Shown piece after piece: positions 25,547 to 35,300 of a stretch of 64,000 nucleotides of DNA (the first letter of the stretch is position 1; each line of letters begins with the position of its first letter). The position numbers and the translations under genes were made by a program. The DNA is from Streptomyces fulvoviolaceus (GTDB lineage: Bacteria > Actinomycetota > Actinomycetes > Streptomycetales > Streptomycetaceae), in contig NZ_JOEY01000012.1 of NCBI RefSeq assembly GCF_000718165.1, forward strand, positions 62,001-126,000. Direction: 5' to 3'. The notes beneath the pieces were generated by a model. It made no database searches, was not told the origin of the DNA, and saw only the letters and a list, made by a program, of their open reading frames with translations.

Positions 25547-26194
25547 ATGCGCGAGAAGTGTTCCGTGGGGGCGGTGTGCGCACTGCTGGTGCTGCTCGTC
25601 GCCCTGTTGACGGGATGTACGGGATCGGCGTCCGGTTCGGACGGCGGCGAGGAGGACTCCCGGCTCGGCGGGGAGGTCTCGGCCTCGCCGTCCGCGACCC
25701 GGGCCGGGTACGGCGCGGTGTTTCTCTCGGTCGACGAGTGCAGCTCCTTCGGCACGACCAGCTTCACCGAGGTGCCGTGCACCGGTGAGCGGGCGGCGGC
25801 ACGCGTCGTGGCCCGGCACGACGGCAAGGTGAGCGACGGGCCGCTGTGCCCCGCCACCACCGACTTCGTGCTCCACATCAGCGAACAGAGCCAGGTGTCC
25901 GACGAGGACGGCGACGGCGCGATCCCGCAGGGCTACGCCTGTATGCGCAACCTCGAGCCGCCGCATCCCGGCGACCCCGGCGGCGGGGGCGGGCCCCGCA
26001 CCATCGTCGGCGACTGCGTGTACGGCTCCGGCAGCGGTCAGGTCCGCGAGACGGCGTGCGACGGCAAGGGCGAGAAGGAACCCGAGTACAAAGTGACGAA
26101 GGCCGTCGACAAACGCGACCGGTGCCCGCTGTCGACTGCGCTGTACGTCCAGCTCGGCGGCAAGGAACCGGTGGGCTGCGCCCGGCCGTTGTAA
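25547..26194 (+). CDS. Lipoprotein of unknown function
   Basis: A 215-residue protein whose first 25 residues (MREKCSVGAVCALLVLLVALL followed by TGC) form a lipoprotein signal with lipobox LTGC. After a Ser/Gly/Glu-rich linker, the mature domain has eight or more cysteines (DECSSF, VPCTGE, LCPATT, YACMRN, GDCVYG, TACDGK, RCPLST, GCARPL), suggesting a disulfide-rich fold, possibly duplicated. It is followed by the conservon but separated by a 168-bp AT-rich promoter region, so it is probably a separate unit. Confidence 0.77.
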   Translation: MREKCSVGAVCALLVLLVALLTGCTGSASGSDGGEEDSRLGGEVSASPSATRAGYGAVFLSVDECSSFGTTSFTEVPCTGERAAARVVARHDGKVSDGPLCPATTDFVLHISEQSQVSDEDGDGAIPQGYACMRNLEPPHPGDPGGGGGPRTIVGDCVYGSGSGQVRETACDGKGEKEPEYKVTKAVDKRDRCPLSTALYVQLGGKEPVGCARPL

Positions 26195-26220
26195 GGCCGA
26201 AATGAGGGTCCCCAATTCAC

Positions 26221-26237
26221 CGGAATAATCTATTCCG
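26221..26237. promoter_or_regulatory. Palindrome upstream of the conservon, candidate operator
   Basis: CGGAATAATCTATTCCG is a perfect 7-3-7 palindrome in the AT-rich stretch before cvnA. A second inverted pair CCGGA/TCCGG lies about 30 bp downstream (26250-26273). The strong AT drop and proximity to cvnA suggest the conservon promoter lies here. Confidence 0.5.
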
Positions 26238-26362
26238 AATGCGTCGCCGCCGGAATCAAGAGCACTAATCCGGACGAACGACATCTAGATCATTTATCAA
26301 GTCGGTAGGCTCCTCCCTGTTATGGCGCGGACCCTGCTTCCGGGCAGTCCGCCATCACTCAC

Positions 26363-28816
26363 ATGCCGGGGACCTCTGTGGCACTCCACGCACGAACCGC
26401 ACGACAGCAGGCGGAGCAACAAACAGAGCAACTGGCGGCCCCGAAGCGCCGGTTGTCGCTCCGGACGATCCTGCTCGCGCTGGCCCTGGTGCCCTGCCTC
26501 GCGCTGGTCGCCCTGGGCGCGACGAACTCGGCCCAGCTCTACGAGGACTGGCGCACCGTCCACGACCGGAACGAGTCGGCGAAAGGATTCGGCGCGCCCC
26601 TTCTCGGAGTCTTCGCCGATCTGCAGGCGGAGCGGCGGCTGAGCGCGGCGGTTCTCGCGGATCCCAAGGCGGACCGGTCCGAGCTGACGCGTCAGCGCCG
26701 CCTCACCGACAAGTCCGTACAGAGCCTCCAGGCGCTCTCCGGTTCCACCCCGGCGGCTCTCGCCGAGCAGTTCCGTCGGCTCGACCAGGGCCTGCGGAAA
26801 CTGTCCGACTACCGCGGGGCCATGGACAAGCGGTCCGCGACTCAGCAGCAGACGTTCGACGACTACACCGGGATCATCGCCTCGGACATGGCGGTGTTCG
26901 AGGACTTCAGCAACGTCGGCTTCGGCCAGCAGAGCATCCTCGCCCGGCCGGCGCTCGACGCGCAGTGGGGCCTGGAGATGATCTCGCGCGAGGACGCGAT
27001 CATCACCTCCGGAGTGGCGAGCGGCCACCTCACCGGTGCGCAGCGCCTCCAGCTCGCCGGGGTGATCGGCGCTCAGGAACACATCTACGACGACAAGGTC
27101 CTGCCGCAACTGCCCGCCGCCCGGGCCAAGATCTACCAGGGCGTGCTGTCCGGCACCGACTGGAAGCAGAAGACCGGGATCGAGCAGAACCTCCTCGACA
27201 CCGGGAACGCCGACGCCGCCGGCCGGACCCCCGTGTCCGCCGGAGTGGGCGCGGAATGGCAGCAGAGCCTCGCCGGGATCACGCCCCGACTGGTGCAGGC
27301 CAGAAGCGCTTACTCCGCCGACCTCGTCGCCGCCACCGAGGGCGAACTCGACCGCCTGATGACGAACATGATGGTCAACGCGGCCGTGAGTACGACGGCC
27401 GTACTGCTGATGCTGTTCATCTCCCTGCGCCTGACCGGAATCCTGCGCCGCCGGATCTTCGCCCTGCGCTCCGAGGCGCTGGAACTGCAGACCCGGCTGC
27501 CCGACCTGGTGGAGCGGCTGCGCCGGGGCGAGAACGTCGACCCCGACGCCGAACTGCCCGAGATCCGCTACGGCGACGACGAACTCGGCCAGCTCGGCCA
27601 GGCCCTCAACCAGGCCCGCAGCACGTCCCTGGAGACCGCCGTACGAGAGGTCGAGCTGTACCGCGGCTTCGAGCGTCTGCTGCAACGCATCGCCAGGCGG
27701 ACCCAGTTGCTGATCGGCATGCAGCTGAAACGTCTCGGCGAGATGCAGCGGCGGCACGAGGACCCCGAGGTCCTCGAGGGGCTGTTCGACCTGGATCACC
27801 TGGCGGCCCGGCTGCGCCGCTACGAGGAGAACCTGGTGATCCTCGGCAACGGACAGCCGCAGCGCCGCTGGCGCAGGCCCGTGCTCCTGCTGGACGTCAT
27901 GCGCTCCGCGCAGGGCGAGGTGCAGGACTACCGGCGCATCCGGATCGACACCGACGGCGAGACCTGGCTGTCCGAGCGCGCCGTCGGCCCCATGGTGCAC
28001 GTGCTGGCGGAGCTGATGGAGAACGCGGTGTCCTTCTCCAGGCCGCCGACTCCGGTGGAGGTGACCGCGTCCCAGGTGGGGCGTGGTGTCGCGATCGAGA
28101 TCGAGGACCGCGGCATGGGCATGACCCCCGAGCAGTACGCCGAGGCCAACGCCCTGATGGCCGACCCGCCCCGCATGGACGTGATGTCCCGCGCCGACGA
28201 CGCCCGGCTGGGCCTGTACGTCGTGGCCCGGCTCTCCGCCAACCTGGGCCTGCGCGTGGAGTTGCGGCCCTCGTCCTTCGGGGGCACCAGGGTGGTCGTC
28301 CTGGTGCCGGGAGAGCTGATCTCGAGCGGCGGGCCGCTCCCCGAGGAGCTCCCGACGGGCGCCACCCCGGTCTTCCCCGACCAGTTCGCCCTGCACAGCG
28401 TGGACCGCACCGGTCAGCCGGGCCGTCCCCCCGCTCCCCGGGCGCAGTCCCACCCCGGCGACCAGGAGGCGTTCACGCGTCCGCTCATCGGCCCCTGGAT
28501 CGAACCGACGCCCCGCCCCGCCCCGGCCGCCCCCACGCCGGGTCCGAACCCACTGCCCCGGCGGGTACGGCAGGCCAGTCTCGCCACCGAACTCCGGGAA
28601 CCTCCCCCCGCGTACACCGAAGCGCCGCGCACCGGCCCGGCCGGGGATCGGCCACTGCCCCGGCGGACCGGGGCGCGCTCCGGCGCCACCGTCGGCGCCT
28701 TCCAACGCCAGTCCCGGACGGCCCGGCTCAGGCCCGACGGCGACCCCCGCACCGACCACCAGCCCATCCACCCCGCACCGGGCCCCGACCGGACCCGGAA
28801 GGAAGACGGACGATGA
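26363..28816 (+). CDS. cvnA: Conservon sensor-kinase-like protein with nitrate/nitrite-sensing domain
   Basis: An 817-residue membrane protein, the first gene of a conservon (CvnABCD), a GPCR-like signalling complex of Streptomyces. One TM helix lies near residues 35-54, then an extracellular NIT-type helical domain to about 320, a second TM near 335-355 (VSTTAVLLMLFISL), a HAMP-like linker, and a HATPase_c domain: N-box ELMENAVSFSRPPTPVEV, G1 DRGMGMTPEQYAEAN, G2 LGLYVVARLSA. A conventional H-box phosphoacceptor is not evident, as usual for CvnA. The last 150 residues are Pro-rich and disordered. Alternative start GTG 26378 has a GGGGA just upstream. The stop overlaps cvnB as ATGA. Confidence 0.92.
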   Translation: MPGTSVALHARTARQQAEQQTEQLAAPKRRLSLRTILLALALVPCLALVALGATNSAQLYEDWRTVHDRNESAKGFGAPLLGVFADLQAERRLSAAVLADPKADRSELTRQRRLTDKSVQSLQALSGSTPAALAEQFRRLDQGLRKLSDYRGAMDKRSATQQQTFDDYTGIIASDMAVFEDFSNVGFGQQSILARPALDAQWGLEMISREDAIITSGVASGHLTGAQRLQLAGVIGAQEHIYDDKVLPQLPAARAKIYQGVLSGTDWKQKTGIEQNLLDTGNADAAGRTPVSAGVGAEWQQSLAGITPRLVQARSAYSADLVAATEGELDRLMTNMMVNAAVSTTAVLLMLFISLRLTGILRRRIFALRSEALELQTRLPDLVERLRRGENVDPDAELPEIRYGDDELGQLGQALNQARSTSLETAVREVELYRGFERLLQRIARRTQLLIGMQLKRLGEMQRRHEDPEVLEGLFDLDHLAARLRRYEENLVILGNGQPQRRWRRPVLLLDVMRSAQGEVQDYRRIRIDTDGETWLSERAVGPMVHVLAELMENAVSFSRPPTPVEVTASQVGRGVAIEIEDRGMGMTPEQYAEANALMADPPRMDVMSRADDARLGLYVVARLSANLGLRVELRPSSFGGTRVVVLVPGELISSGGPLPEELPTGATPVFPDQFALHSVDRTGQPGRPPAPRAQSHPGDQEAFTRPLIGPWIEPTPRPAPAAPTPGPNPLPRRVRQASLATELREPPPAYTEAPRTGPAGDRPLPRRTGARSGATVGAFQRQSRTARLRPDGDPRTDHQPIHPAPGPDRTRKEDGR

Positions 28817-29283
28817 CTCTGCGAACCACTGCCACCAACTCCGACCTCGACTGGCTGCTCGACCGCCTGGTCGACCAGGTTCCGGGCACCCGGAACGCCG
28901 TCGTGCTGTCCGACGACGGGCTGGTCGTCAGCCAGTCCAGCAGCATCGAGCGGGTCGACGCCGAACGCCTGGCCGCGATCGCCACCGGCCAGCAGAGCCT
29001 GGCCCGCGGAGTCGGCGAGGTCTTCGGCGGCGGGGCGGTCCACCAGGTCATCATCGAACTGGACCTGCTGTGGCTGTTCATCAGCTCCGCCGGCCGGGGG
29101 ACCCATCTTGCGGTCGTGGCGGACCAGGAGGTGGACGCCGAGGTGATGGCCGTGGCCATGGACACCCTGGTCCAGCAGGTGGGGCAGCATCTGGGCACCG
29201 AGATCCGTGTCGTTCAAGGGCATGTGGAAGGGTGGGGGTCCCCCCGCTCGAGCGAAGCCGAGAGTGGGGGAGTACGTGAGTGA
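28813..29283 (+). CDS. cvnB: Conservon roadblock/LC7 protein
   Basis: A 156-residue roadblock/LC7 fold protein, likely a scaffold or regulator for the CvnD GTPase. Core DLDWLLDRLVDQVPGTRNAVVLSDDGLVVS and HLAVVADQEVDAEVMAVAMD is canonical. The last about 20 residues (EGWGSPRSSEAESGGVRE) exceed the usual family end and are encoded by a Streptomyces repeat. ATGA overlap with cvnA and GTGA overlap with cvnC. Confidence 0.93.
   Translation: MTLRTTATNSDLDWLLDRLVDQVPGTRNAVVLSDDGLVVSQSSSIERVDAERLAAIATGQQSLARGVGEVFGGGAVHQVIIELDLLWLFISSAGRGTHLAVVADQEVDAEVMAVAMDTLVQQVGQHLGTEIRVVQGHVEGWGSPRSSEAESGGVRE
29232..29271. repeat. Streptomyces repeat read as the cvnB C-terminus
   Basis: The stretch GTGGGGGTCCCCCCGCTCG followed by AGCGAAGCCGAGAGTGGGGG contains the palindromic GGGGG(T)CCCCC and the CTCGAGCGAAGCCGAGAG word that I recognise as a recurrent Streptomyces intergenic repeat. 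It is translated in frame to the last residues of CvnB just before the overlap with cvnC. Confidence 0.65.
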
Positions 29284-29672
29284 GTCATTGGGCCGACGCG
29301 GCAGCGGACGATGAGGATGCCGAGGAGAGCCTGGTCAGGGCGTACACGATCACCCAGGGGCGTACGGCCTCGGCGCGGGACGATCTCACCCTCATCACCG
29401 TGATCACCACCGCCGCCGCGCCCCGCGACCAGCACGCCGACCGCGGCCTGCAACCCGAACACCGGCTGATCCTCCGGCAGTGCCGCACTCCGGTGGCGCT
29501 CGCCGAAGTCGCCGCGAGACTGAACCTGCCCGTGGCGGTGACGAAGATCCTCGTCGACGACCTGATCGTGCGGGGAAGGGTGACGGCCCGGCCGCCGCTC
29601 GCGGTCACGGTGGGCGAGGAACCGGACATGATTCTTCTGCAGGCGGTGAAGGATGCCCTACTCAGACTCTGA
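29280..29672 (+). CDS. cvnC: Conservon DUF742 protein
   Basis: A 130-residue DUF742 protein, the third conservon member. Typical features are the early VRAYTITQGRTASARDDLTLITVITT, HRLILRQCRTPVALAEVAARLNLPVAVTKILVDDLI (a winged-helix-like element) and LLQAVKDALLRL at the C-terminus. The GTG start overlaps the cvnB stop and the gene end overlaps cvnD by 20 bp. The family probably links CvnA/B to the GTPase. Confidence 0.93.
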   Translation: MSHWADAAADDEDAEESLVRAYTITQGRTASARDDLTLITVITTAAAPRDQHADRGLQPEHRLILRQCRTPVALAEVAARLNLPVAVTKILVDDLIVRGRVTARPPLAVTVGEEPDMILLQAVKDALLRL

Positions 29673-30276
29673 CGAACACCAGGCCGGGAACCCCGTGTCC
29701 GCTGACACGGTCGCGGCGCCCGCCGCCGTGAAGATACTCATCGCGGGCGGATTCGGCGTGGGCAAGACCACCATGGTCGGGTCCGTGAGCGAGATCCCGC
29801 CCCTGCACACGGAGGAGCAGCTGACCGTCGCGGGCCTCGGCGTGGACGACCTCGACGGGGTGGAGAACAAGACCACCACGACCGTGGCGCTGGACTTCGG
29901 CCGGATCACGGTGAGTTCCCGGCTCGTCCTGTACCTCTTCGGCACCCCCGGCCAGGAACGCTTCTGGTTCATGTGGAACGACCTGGTGCACGGGGCCCTC
30001 GGCGCTGTCGTCCTCGTGGACACCCGGCGCCTGGAGAGCAGTTTCGCGGCGATCGACTTCTTCGAGAGCCGTGGAGTCCCGTTCGTCGTCGGCGTCAACT
30101 GCTTCGACGGAGTCCGGGACCGCACGGTGCCCGAGGTCAGGGACGCGCTCGACCTCGACCCGAACGTCCCCGTCCTCATGGGCGACCTACGGGAACGCCC
30201 GGCGAGCCGGGACCTGTTGCTGGCCCTGATCAACCACCTGATGGCGGGCCGGGCACCACTCCCGACCCGCCGTTGA
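29653..30276 (+). CDS. cvnD: Conservon small GTPase
   Basis: A 207-residue Ras-like GTP-binding protein of the conservon. G1 P-loop is AGGFGVGKTTMVGS near residue 32, the switch region contains TTTTVALDFGRI, G3 is LFGTPGQERFWFMWND (DxxG replaced by the family-typical FGTPGQ), and the G4-position segment VGVNCFDG replaces a canonical NKxD, as in other CvnD proteins. With CvnA-C it forms a membrane-associated switch that in other conservons influences development or secondary metabolism. It is convergent with the S37 peptidase gene across 25 bp. Confidence 0.93.
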   Translation: MPYSDSDEHQAGNPVSADTVAAPAAVKILIAGGFGVGKTTMVGSVSEIPPLHTEEQLTVAGLGVDDLDGVENKTTTTVALDFGRITVSSRLVLYLFGTPGQERFWFMWNDLVHGALGAVVLVDTRRLESSFAAIDFFESRGVPFVVGVNCFDGVRDRTVPEVRDALDLDPNVPVLMGDLRERPASRDLLLALINHLMAGRAPLPTRR

Positions 30277-30301
30277 CGCAACCGTCCGAGCTGTTACGGG
30301 C

Positions 30302-31744
30302 TTACGGGCGCAGGGCGGGCTCGCGCTCCACGTCCCGCTTGTCCAGCTTCGCGTCGAACGTCGCCAGGGGCTTCGCCGCCGACGGGTCGGCCTGGACGGC
30401 GGCGGACGCGACGCCCGCCCACTGAAGGATCCGGGCCGTGGCGAAGGCCTTCTGGTCGGCGACCAGGCCGGCGACGTTGGCTCCGTGGTTCAGGCCGGGG
30501 GCCGTGAAGACGTACGAGTCCTTCGCGCCCTTGTCGACACGGAAGCGCTCGGAGCCCCACGGGTCGTTCTGGCCGTAGACGTAGAGCATGTGGCGGGCGT
30601 TGTGGCGCACCCAGTTGTCCACGTCACGCATGGCGTACGGCTGGAACGTGGTCGGGATCTCGCGCGGGACGAAGTTCCGTGGCGGCTGGTAGCCGTAGCG
30701 GATGTACTTCTTCTCGATGTGCGGGAAGTGGATGTTCGGCGCGCCGAGCTGCGTGGCCGCCTGGTAGAAGTACGGCGTGTACGGCTCCAGGCCCTGGTCC
30801 GTGTAGAACGAGAAGCCGGAGATGGTGTCGATCGAGTTCCAGATCTGGTCGTCGGTCGCGGTCTTGGCGTCCGGCGGGATCAGCTCGTCCTCGTCGCAGT
30901 CGGCGAGCAGGGCGTACTGCCAGAAGCCCCACACGTAGTCGAGGACGACGGCCTCGTACGCCTTGTCGAGGCTGCCGACCGTGTCGAAGGTGAAGCCCTC
31001 GGCAGCGGCGTACTCCGCGTACTTCTTCTCCAGCGGCTCCCGGCGCACCAGTGCCTCGCGCTGCACGGCGTTCAGCCGGTCGCGGCACTCCTTGGTGCCG
31101 ACGCCGGCGAAGAAGCGGTCGTAGGCCGAGTCCTCGTCGTTCACGACGTCGTTGGGGGCGACGTAGGCGACGACGCCGTCCATGTCACGCGGGTAGAAGC
31201 GCTCGTAGTAGGTGGCGGTCATGCCGCCCTTCGAACCGCCCGTCGAAATCCACTTCTTGGTGTAAATGGACTTCAGCGCCTTGAAGATACGGTGCTGGTC
31301 GCTGGCCGCCTGCCAGATGTCCAGCTTGGTCCAGTCGGCCGGGTCGGGCCGGGACGGGGTGAAGAAGCGGTACTCCATGGAGATCTGGTTGCCGTCCACG
31401 ATCTGGGTCGGCTCGCGGCGGCTGGGCGTCGTGGAGACGTTGTAGCCGCCGGTGTAGAAGACCGTCGGGCGGGAGACGTCCTTGTGCAGCACGGTGATCC
31501 GCTGCTGGAAGGTGCCCTTGGACGGGTGCCGGTGGTCGACCGGCTGGGTGTAGTTGAGGACGAAGAAGCGGTACCCGGTGTACGGCTTCTCCTCGATCAG
31601 GCTCATCCCCGGTATGGAGAGCAGCTGTTCCTTGATGTCGGTGGTTCCGGTGGCCTCCGGCTCGGCGGCGGTGGCCGCCCCCGCCGTGGTCAGCGTGCCT
31701 ATGAGCACGGTGAGCGCGAGCAGCCATCTGAGCGCCTTGCGCAT
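30302..31744 (-). CDS. Secreted S37-family tripeptidyl aminopeptidase
   Basis: A 480-residue protein with a Sec signal peptide (MRKALRWLLALTVLIGTLTT to about AATAA, 27 residues). The nucleophile Ser is near residue 171 in the KKWISTGGSKGGMTATYYE segment, the motif of the Streptomyces S37 (PS-10) prolyl tri/tetrapeptidyl aminopeptidases. Other family blocks are YTQPVDHRHPSKGTFQQRI, YTGGYNVS, DGVVAYVAPNDVV, YGQNDPWGSERF (probable Asp region) and APGLNHGANV (catalytic His). It removes N-terminal tri- or tetrapeptides from proteins outside the cell. Promoter faces the tandem-repeat region at 31745-31898. Confidence 0.88.
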   Translation of the reverse strand: MRKALRWLLALTVLIGTLTTAGAATAAEPEATGTTDIKEQLLSIPGMSLIEEKPYTGYRFFVLNYTQPVDHRHPSKGTFQQRITVLHKDVSRPTVFYTGGYNVSTTPSRREPTQIVDGNQISMEYRFFTPSRPDPADWTKLDIWQAASDQHRIFKALKSIYTKKWISTGGSKGGMTATYYERFYPRDMDGVVAYVAPNDVVNDEDSAYDRFFAGVGTKECRDRLNAVQREALVRREPLEKKYAEYAAAEGFTFDTVGSLDKAYEAVVLDYVWGFWQYALLADCDEDELIPPDAKTATDDQIWNSIDTISGFSFYTDQGLEPYTPYFYQAATQLGAPNIHFPHIEKKYIRYGYQPPRNFVPREIPTTFQPYAMRDVDNWVRHNARHMLYVYGQNDPWGSERFRVDKGAKDSYVFTAPGLNHGANVAGLVADQKAFATARILQWAGVASAAVQADPSAAKPLATFDAKLDKRDVEREPALRP

Positions 31745-31850
31745 GCACCCTCCCCTGTGGTGAGTACAGATGTCCGCCGGAAGCTAGCCCAGCAACTCAC
31801 CTCAGCACCAGGGGAGATGGGGAAAACCCTGTACGAAGGCTGTGATTCGG

Positions 31851-31901
31851 CCCTGTGGATCAACCCTGTGGATCAGTCCCGCGGTTCAGTCCCGCGGCTC
31901 A
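31851..31901. repeat. Two adjacent tandem duplications between S37 peptidase and small secreted protein genes
   Basis: CCCTGTGGATCA occurs at 31851-31862 and 31864-31875, followed at once by GTCCCGCGGTTCA (31876-31888) and GTCCCGCGGCTCA (31889-31901). The last copy includes the stop codon of the small secreted gene. Confidence 0.85.
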
Positions 31902-32288
31902 GCAGAGGATCCAGCCCTCGGTGTCGTACGACCCCCGGCCCACGCTGCCCTTCACCCACACGCACTGATGGCCGGCGTGCACGGTCACCGGGCCGGCGCG
32001 GTACCGGTACCGGCCCTTGTCGACGACCGGCTGGAGGCCGTACACCCGCACACTGACCGACATGGTCCGCTTGACGCCGGGCTGCTTGGAGGTGGTGATG
32101 GCGCAGACATAGCCGCGCCGCTTGTAGACGTCCAGGATGCCGGTGCGGAACGGATACGACCTGACCTTCCGCCCCGCACAGGACGAGGCGGCCTGCGCCT
32201 CCGCCGGCGCGGCGACCGCGAGCAGCCCGGAGGCGGTCAGCAACGCCAGACCGACCGCCAGCCGCCGACGTATCGCTCCACTGTTCAC
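31899..32288 (-). CDS. Small secreted protein, unknown function
   Basis: A 129-residue protein started at GTG 32288 with a GGGAGGGA ribosome binding site; longer in-frame starts precede it but would add residues ahead of the signal peptide. Residues 1-34 are a Sec signal (RRRLAVGLALLTASGLLAVA, ending AEAQAA). The mature part, about 95 residues, is basic and beta-rich with four cysteines (SSCAGR, YVCAITT, QCVWVKG, WILC at the very C-terminus), likely two disulfides. No known domain recognised. Confidence 0.78.
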   Translation of the reverse strand: MNSGAIRRRLAVGLALLTASGLLAVAAPAEAQAASSCAGRKVRSYPFRTGILDVYKRRGYVCAITTSKQPGVKRTMSVSVRVYGLQPVVDKGRYRYRAGPVTVHAGHQCVWVKGSVGRGSYDTEGWILC

Positions 32289-32384
32289 TGTCGTCCCTCC
32301 CGTCACGCAACCGGACGCAACAAGGCAGCCATTGAGCGTACGCGTGTACGGACGCACTACATGTGTCGGATGGTTGCGCGTCCG

Positions 32385-35300
32385 TCACCGGGTCGCGGTC
32401 ACCGTCTCCCCCACGAACGCCGCCCACAACTGCGCATAGCGCCCACCACGCGCCAGCAGCTCGTCGTGCGTCCCGTCCTCCGCCACGCGTCCGTCGGCCA
32501 TCAGCACGACCCGGTCCGCGCGGGCCGCGGTCGTCAGGCGGTGGGCGACGACGAGTGTCGTACGGCGGCCTGCGAGGCGGTCGGTGGCCTGGTTGACCTG
32601 GGCCTCCGTGGCCAGGTCGAGGGCTGCCGTGGCCTCGTCGAGGAGGAGGATGTCGGGGTCGACGAGTTCGGCGCGGGCCAGGGCGATCAGCTGGCGTTGG
32701 CCGGCCGAGAGGTTGCGGCCGCGTTCGGCGACCTCGTGGAGGTAGCCGCCGTCGAGCGTGGCGATCATCTCGTGGGCGCCGACCGCGCGGGCCGCCGCCT
32801 CGACCTCGGCGTCGGTGGCGTCCGGGCGGCCGTAGGCGATGGCGTCGCGGACGGTGCCCTGGAAGAGGTAGGCCTCCTGAGGGACGACGCCGAGGCGGTG
32901 GCGGTACGACGTGGTGTCGAGCGAGCGGAGGTCCGTGCCGTCGACCGTGACCCGGCCGCCCGTCGGGTCGTAGAAGCGGGCCACCAGCTTGACCAGCGTC
33001 GACTTGCCCGCGCCCGTCTCGCCGACGAACGCGACCGTCTGTCCGGCGGGGATCCGGAGGTCGATGCCGCCGAGGGCCTCTTCGTCATCTCCGTACTTGA
33101 AGTGCACGTCCTCGAAGGCGATCTCGCCCCGCAGGGACAGGACTTCGAGGGGCTCCTCGGCGGCCTTGGTCGACGTCGGCTCCTGGAGCAGCTCCTGGAT
33201 GCGGCCCAGCGAGACCGTGGCCTGCTGGTAGCCGTCGAAGACCTGGGAGAGCTGCTGGACGGGGGCGAAGAACAGGTCGATGTAGAGGAGATAGGCGACC
33301 AGGGCGCCCGTGGTGAGGGTCGCCGCGTCGATCCTGCCCGCGCCCGCGATCAGGACCGCGGCCGCCGCCACCGACGCCAGCAGCTGCACGAACGGGAAGT
33401 AGATCGAGATCAGCCACTGGCCCCGGATGCGGGCCTGCCGGTAGTTGTCGCTGCGCTCCGCGAACCGCGCCCCGCCGTCGCCCTCGCGTCGGAACGCCTG
33501 CACGATCCTGAGCCCGGACACCGACTCCTGGAGGTCGGCGTTGACCAACGAGACGCGCTCGCGGGCGAGTTCGTACGCCTTCACGCTCGCCCGGCGGAAG
33601 AAGAACGTCGCGACGATCAGCGGGGGCAGGGTCGCGAAGACGACGAGCGCCAGCTCCACGTCCAGCACCAGCAGGGCGACCATGATGCCGAAGAAGGTGA
33701 CGACCGAGACGAACGCGGTGACCAGGCCGGTCTGCAGGAAGGTCGAGAGCGCGTCGACGTCGGTGGTCATGCGCGTCATGATCCGGCCGGTCAACTCCCG
33801 CTCGTAGTAGTCGAGTCCGAGCCGCTGGAGCTGGGAGAAGATCTTCAGGCGGAGGGAGTACAGGACCCTCTCGCCGGTGCGTCCGGTCATCCGGGTCTCG
33901 CCGATCTGCGCGACCCACTGGACGAACACGGCGAGCAGGGCGAGGAGAGAAGCCGCCCAGACCGCGCCCAGCGCCATCTGCGTGACACCGTCGTCGATGC
34001 CGTGCCGGATCATCACCGGCAGCAGCAGGCCCATGCCCGCGTCCACGGCGACCAGGCCGAGACTGATCAGCAGCGGCACCCCGAAGCCCCGCAGCAGTCT
34101 GCGCAGGCCGTACGACTCCTCGGGGGTGACCGCCCGGGCCTCGTCGATGTCCGGGACGTCGGTCGCCGGAGGCAGCGCCTCGACCTGGGCGAGCAGCTCG
34201 GGGGTGGCCGGGCTGTCGGAGAGGGCGATGTCCTTGGGCTCACGGTCGCCGGTCCACAGCCGTGGGGTCACCCCGCGCTCGGCGTCGAACTCGGCGTCCA
34301 GTTCGTCGCGTACGGAGGTGTCCTCCGTCGGCACGGCCGGGCGGGCGTGGCCGGGTGAGACGCCGCCGAGTTCGTCGGGGTCGGTGAGCAGGCGGCGGTA
34401 GAGCGCCGAGCGCGCCTGGAGTTTCTCGTGGGTGCCGAGGTCGGCCAGGCGGCCGCCGTCGAGGACGGCGATGCGGTCGGCGAGGTTCAGGGTGGAGCGG
34501 CGGTGGGCGATGAGAAGCGTGGTGCGGCCCTGCATGACCTGCGCGAGGGCCTCGTGGATCTCGTGCTCGACGCGGGCGTCCACCGCGGAGGTCGCGTCGT
34601 CGAGGACGAGGAGGCGGGGGTCGGTGAGGATCGCGCGGGCGAGCGCGACGCGCTGGCGCTGGCCGCCGGAGAGGGTGAGGCCGTGCTCGCCGACCTTGGT
34701 GTCGTAGCCCTCGGGGAGTTCCCTGATGAAACGGTCCGCCTGGGCGGCGCGGGCGGCCGTCTCGATCTCCTCCTGGGTCGCCTCCGGGCGGCCGTACGCG
34801 ATGTTGTTGCGGACCGTGTCCGAGAACAGGAAGGAGTCCTCGGGGACCAGGCCGATCGCGGCCCGCAGCGAGTCGAGGGTCAGCTCGCGGACGTCGTGGC
34901 CGCCGACGAGGACGGCGCCGTGGGTGACGTCGTAGAAGCGGGGCAGGAGCAGGGAGACCGTGGACTTGCCGGAGCCGGAGGAGCCGACGACGGCGAGGGT
35001 CTCGCCGGGGCGGATCTCGAAGCTGAGCCCGGCGAGGACGGGACGCTCATGGTCGTAGCCGAAGGAGACGTCGTCGAACTCGACCGTGGCGGGGGCGTCG
35101 GCCGGGAGTTCCTTGGTGCCGTTGCCGATGGACGGCTCGGTGTCGATCAGCTCCAGGACGCGCTCGGTGCCCGCGCGGGCCTGCTGGCCGACCGTGAGGA
35201 CCATGGCGAGCATCCGGACCGGGCCGACGAGCTGGGCGAGGTAGGTGGAGAAGGCGACGAACGTGCCGAGCGTGATGTGGCCGCGCACCGCGAGCCAGCC

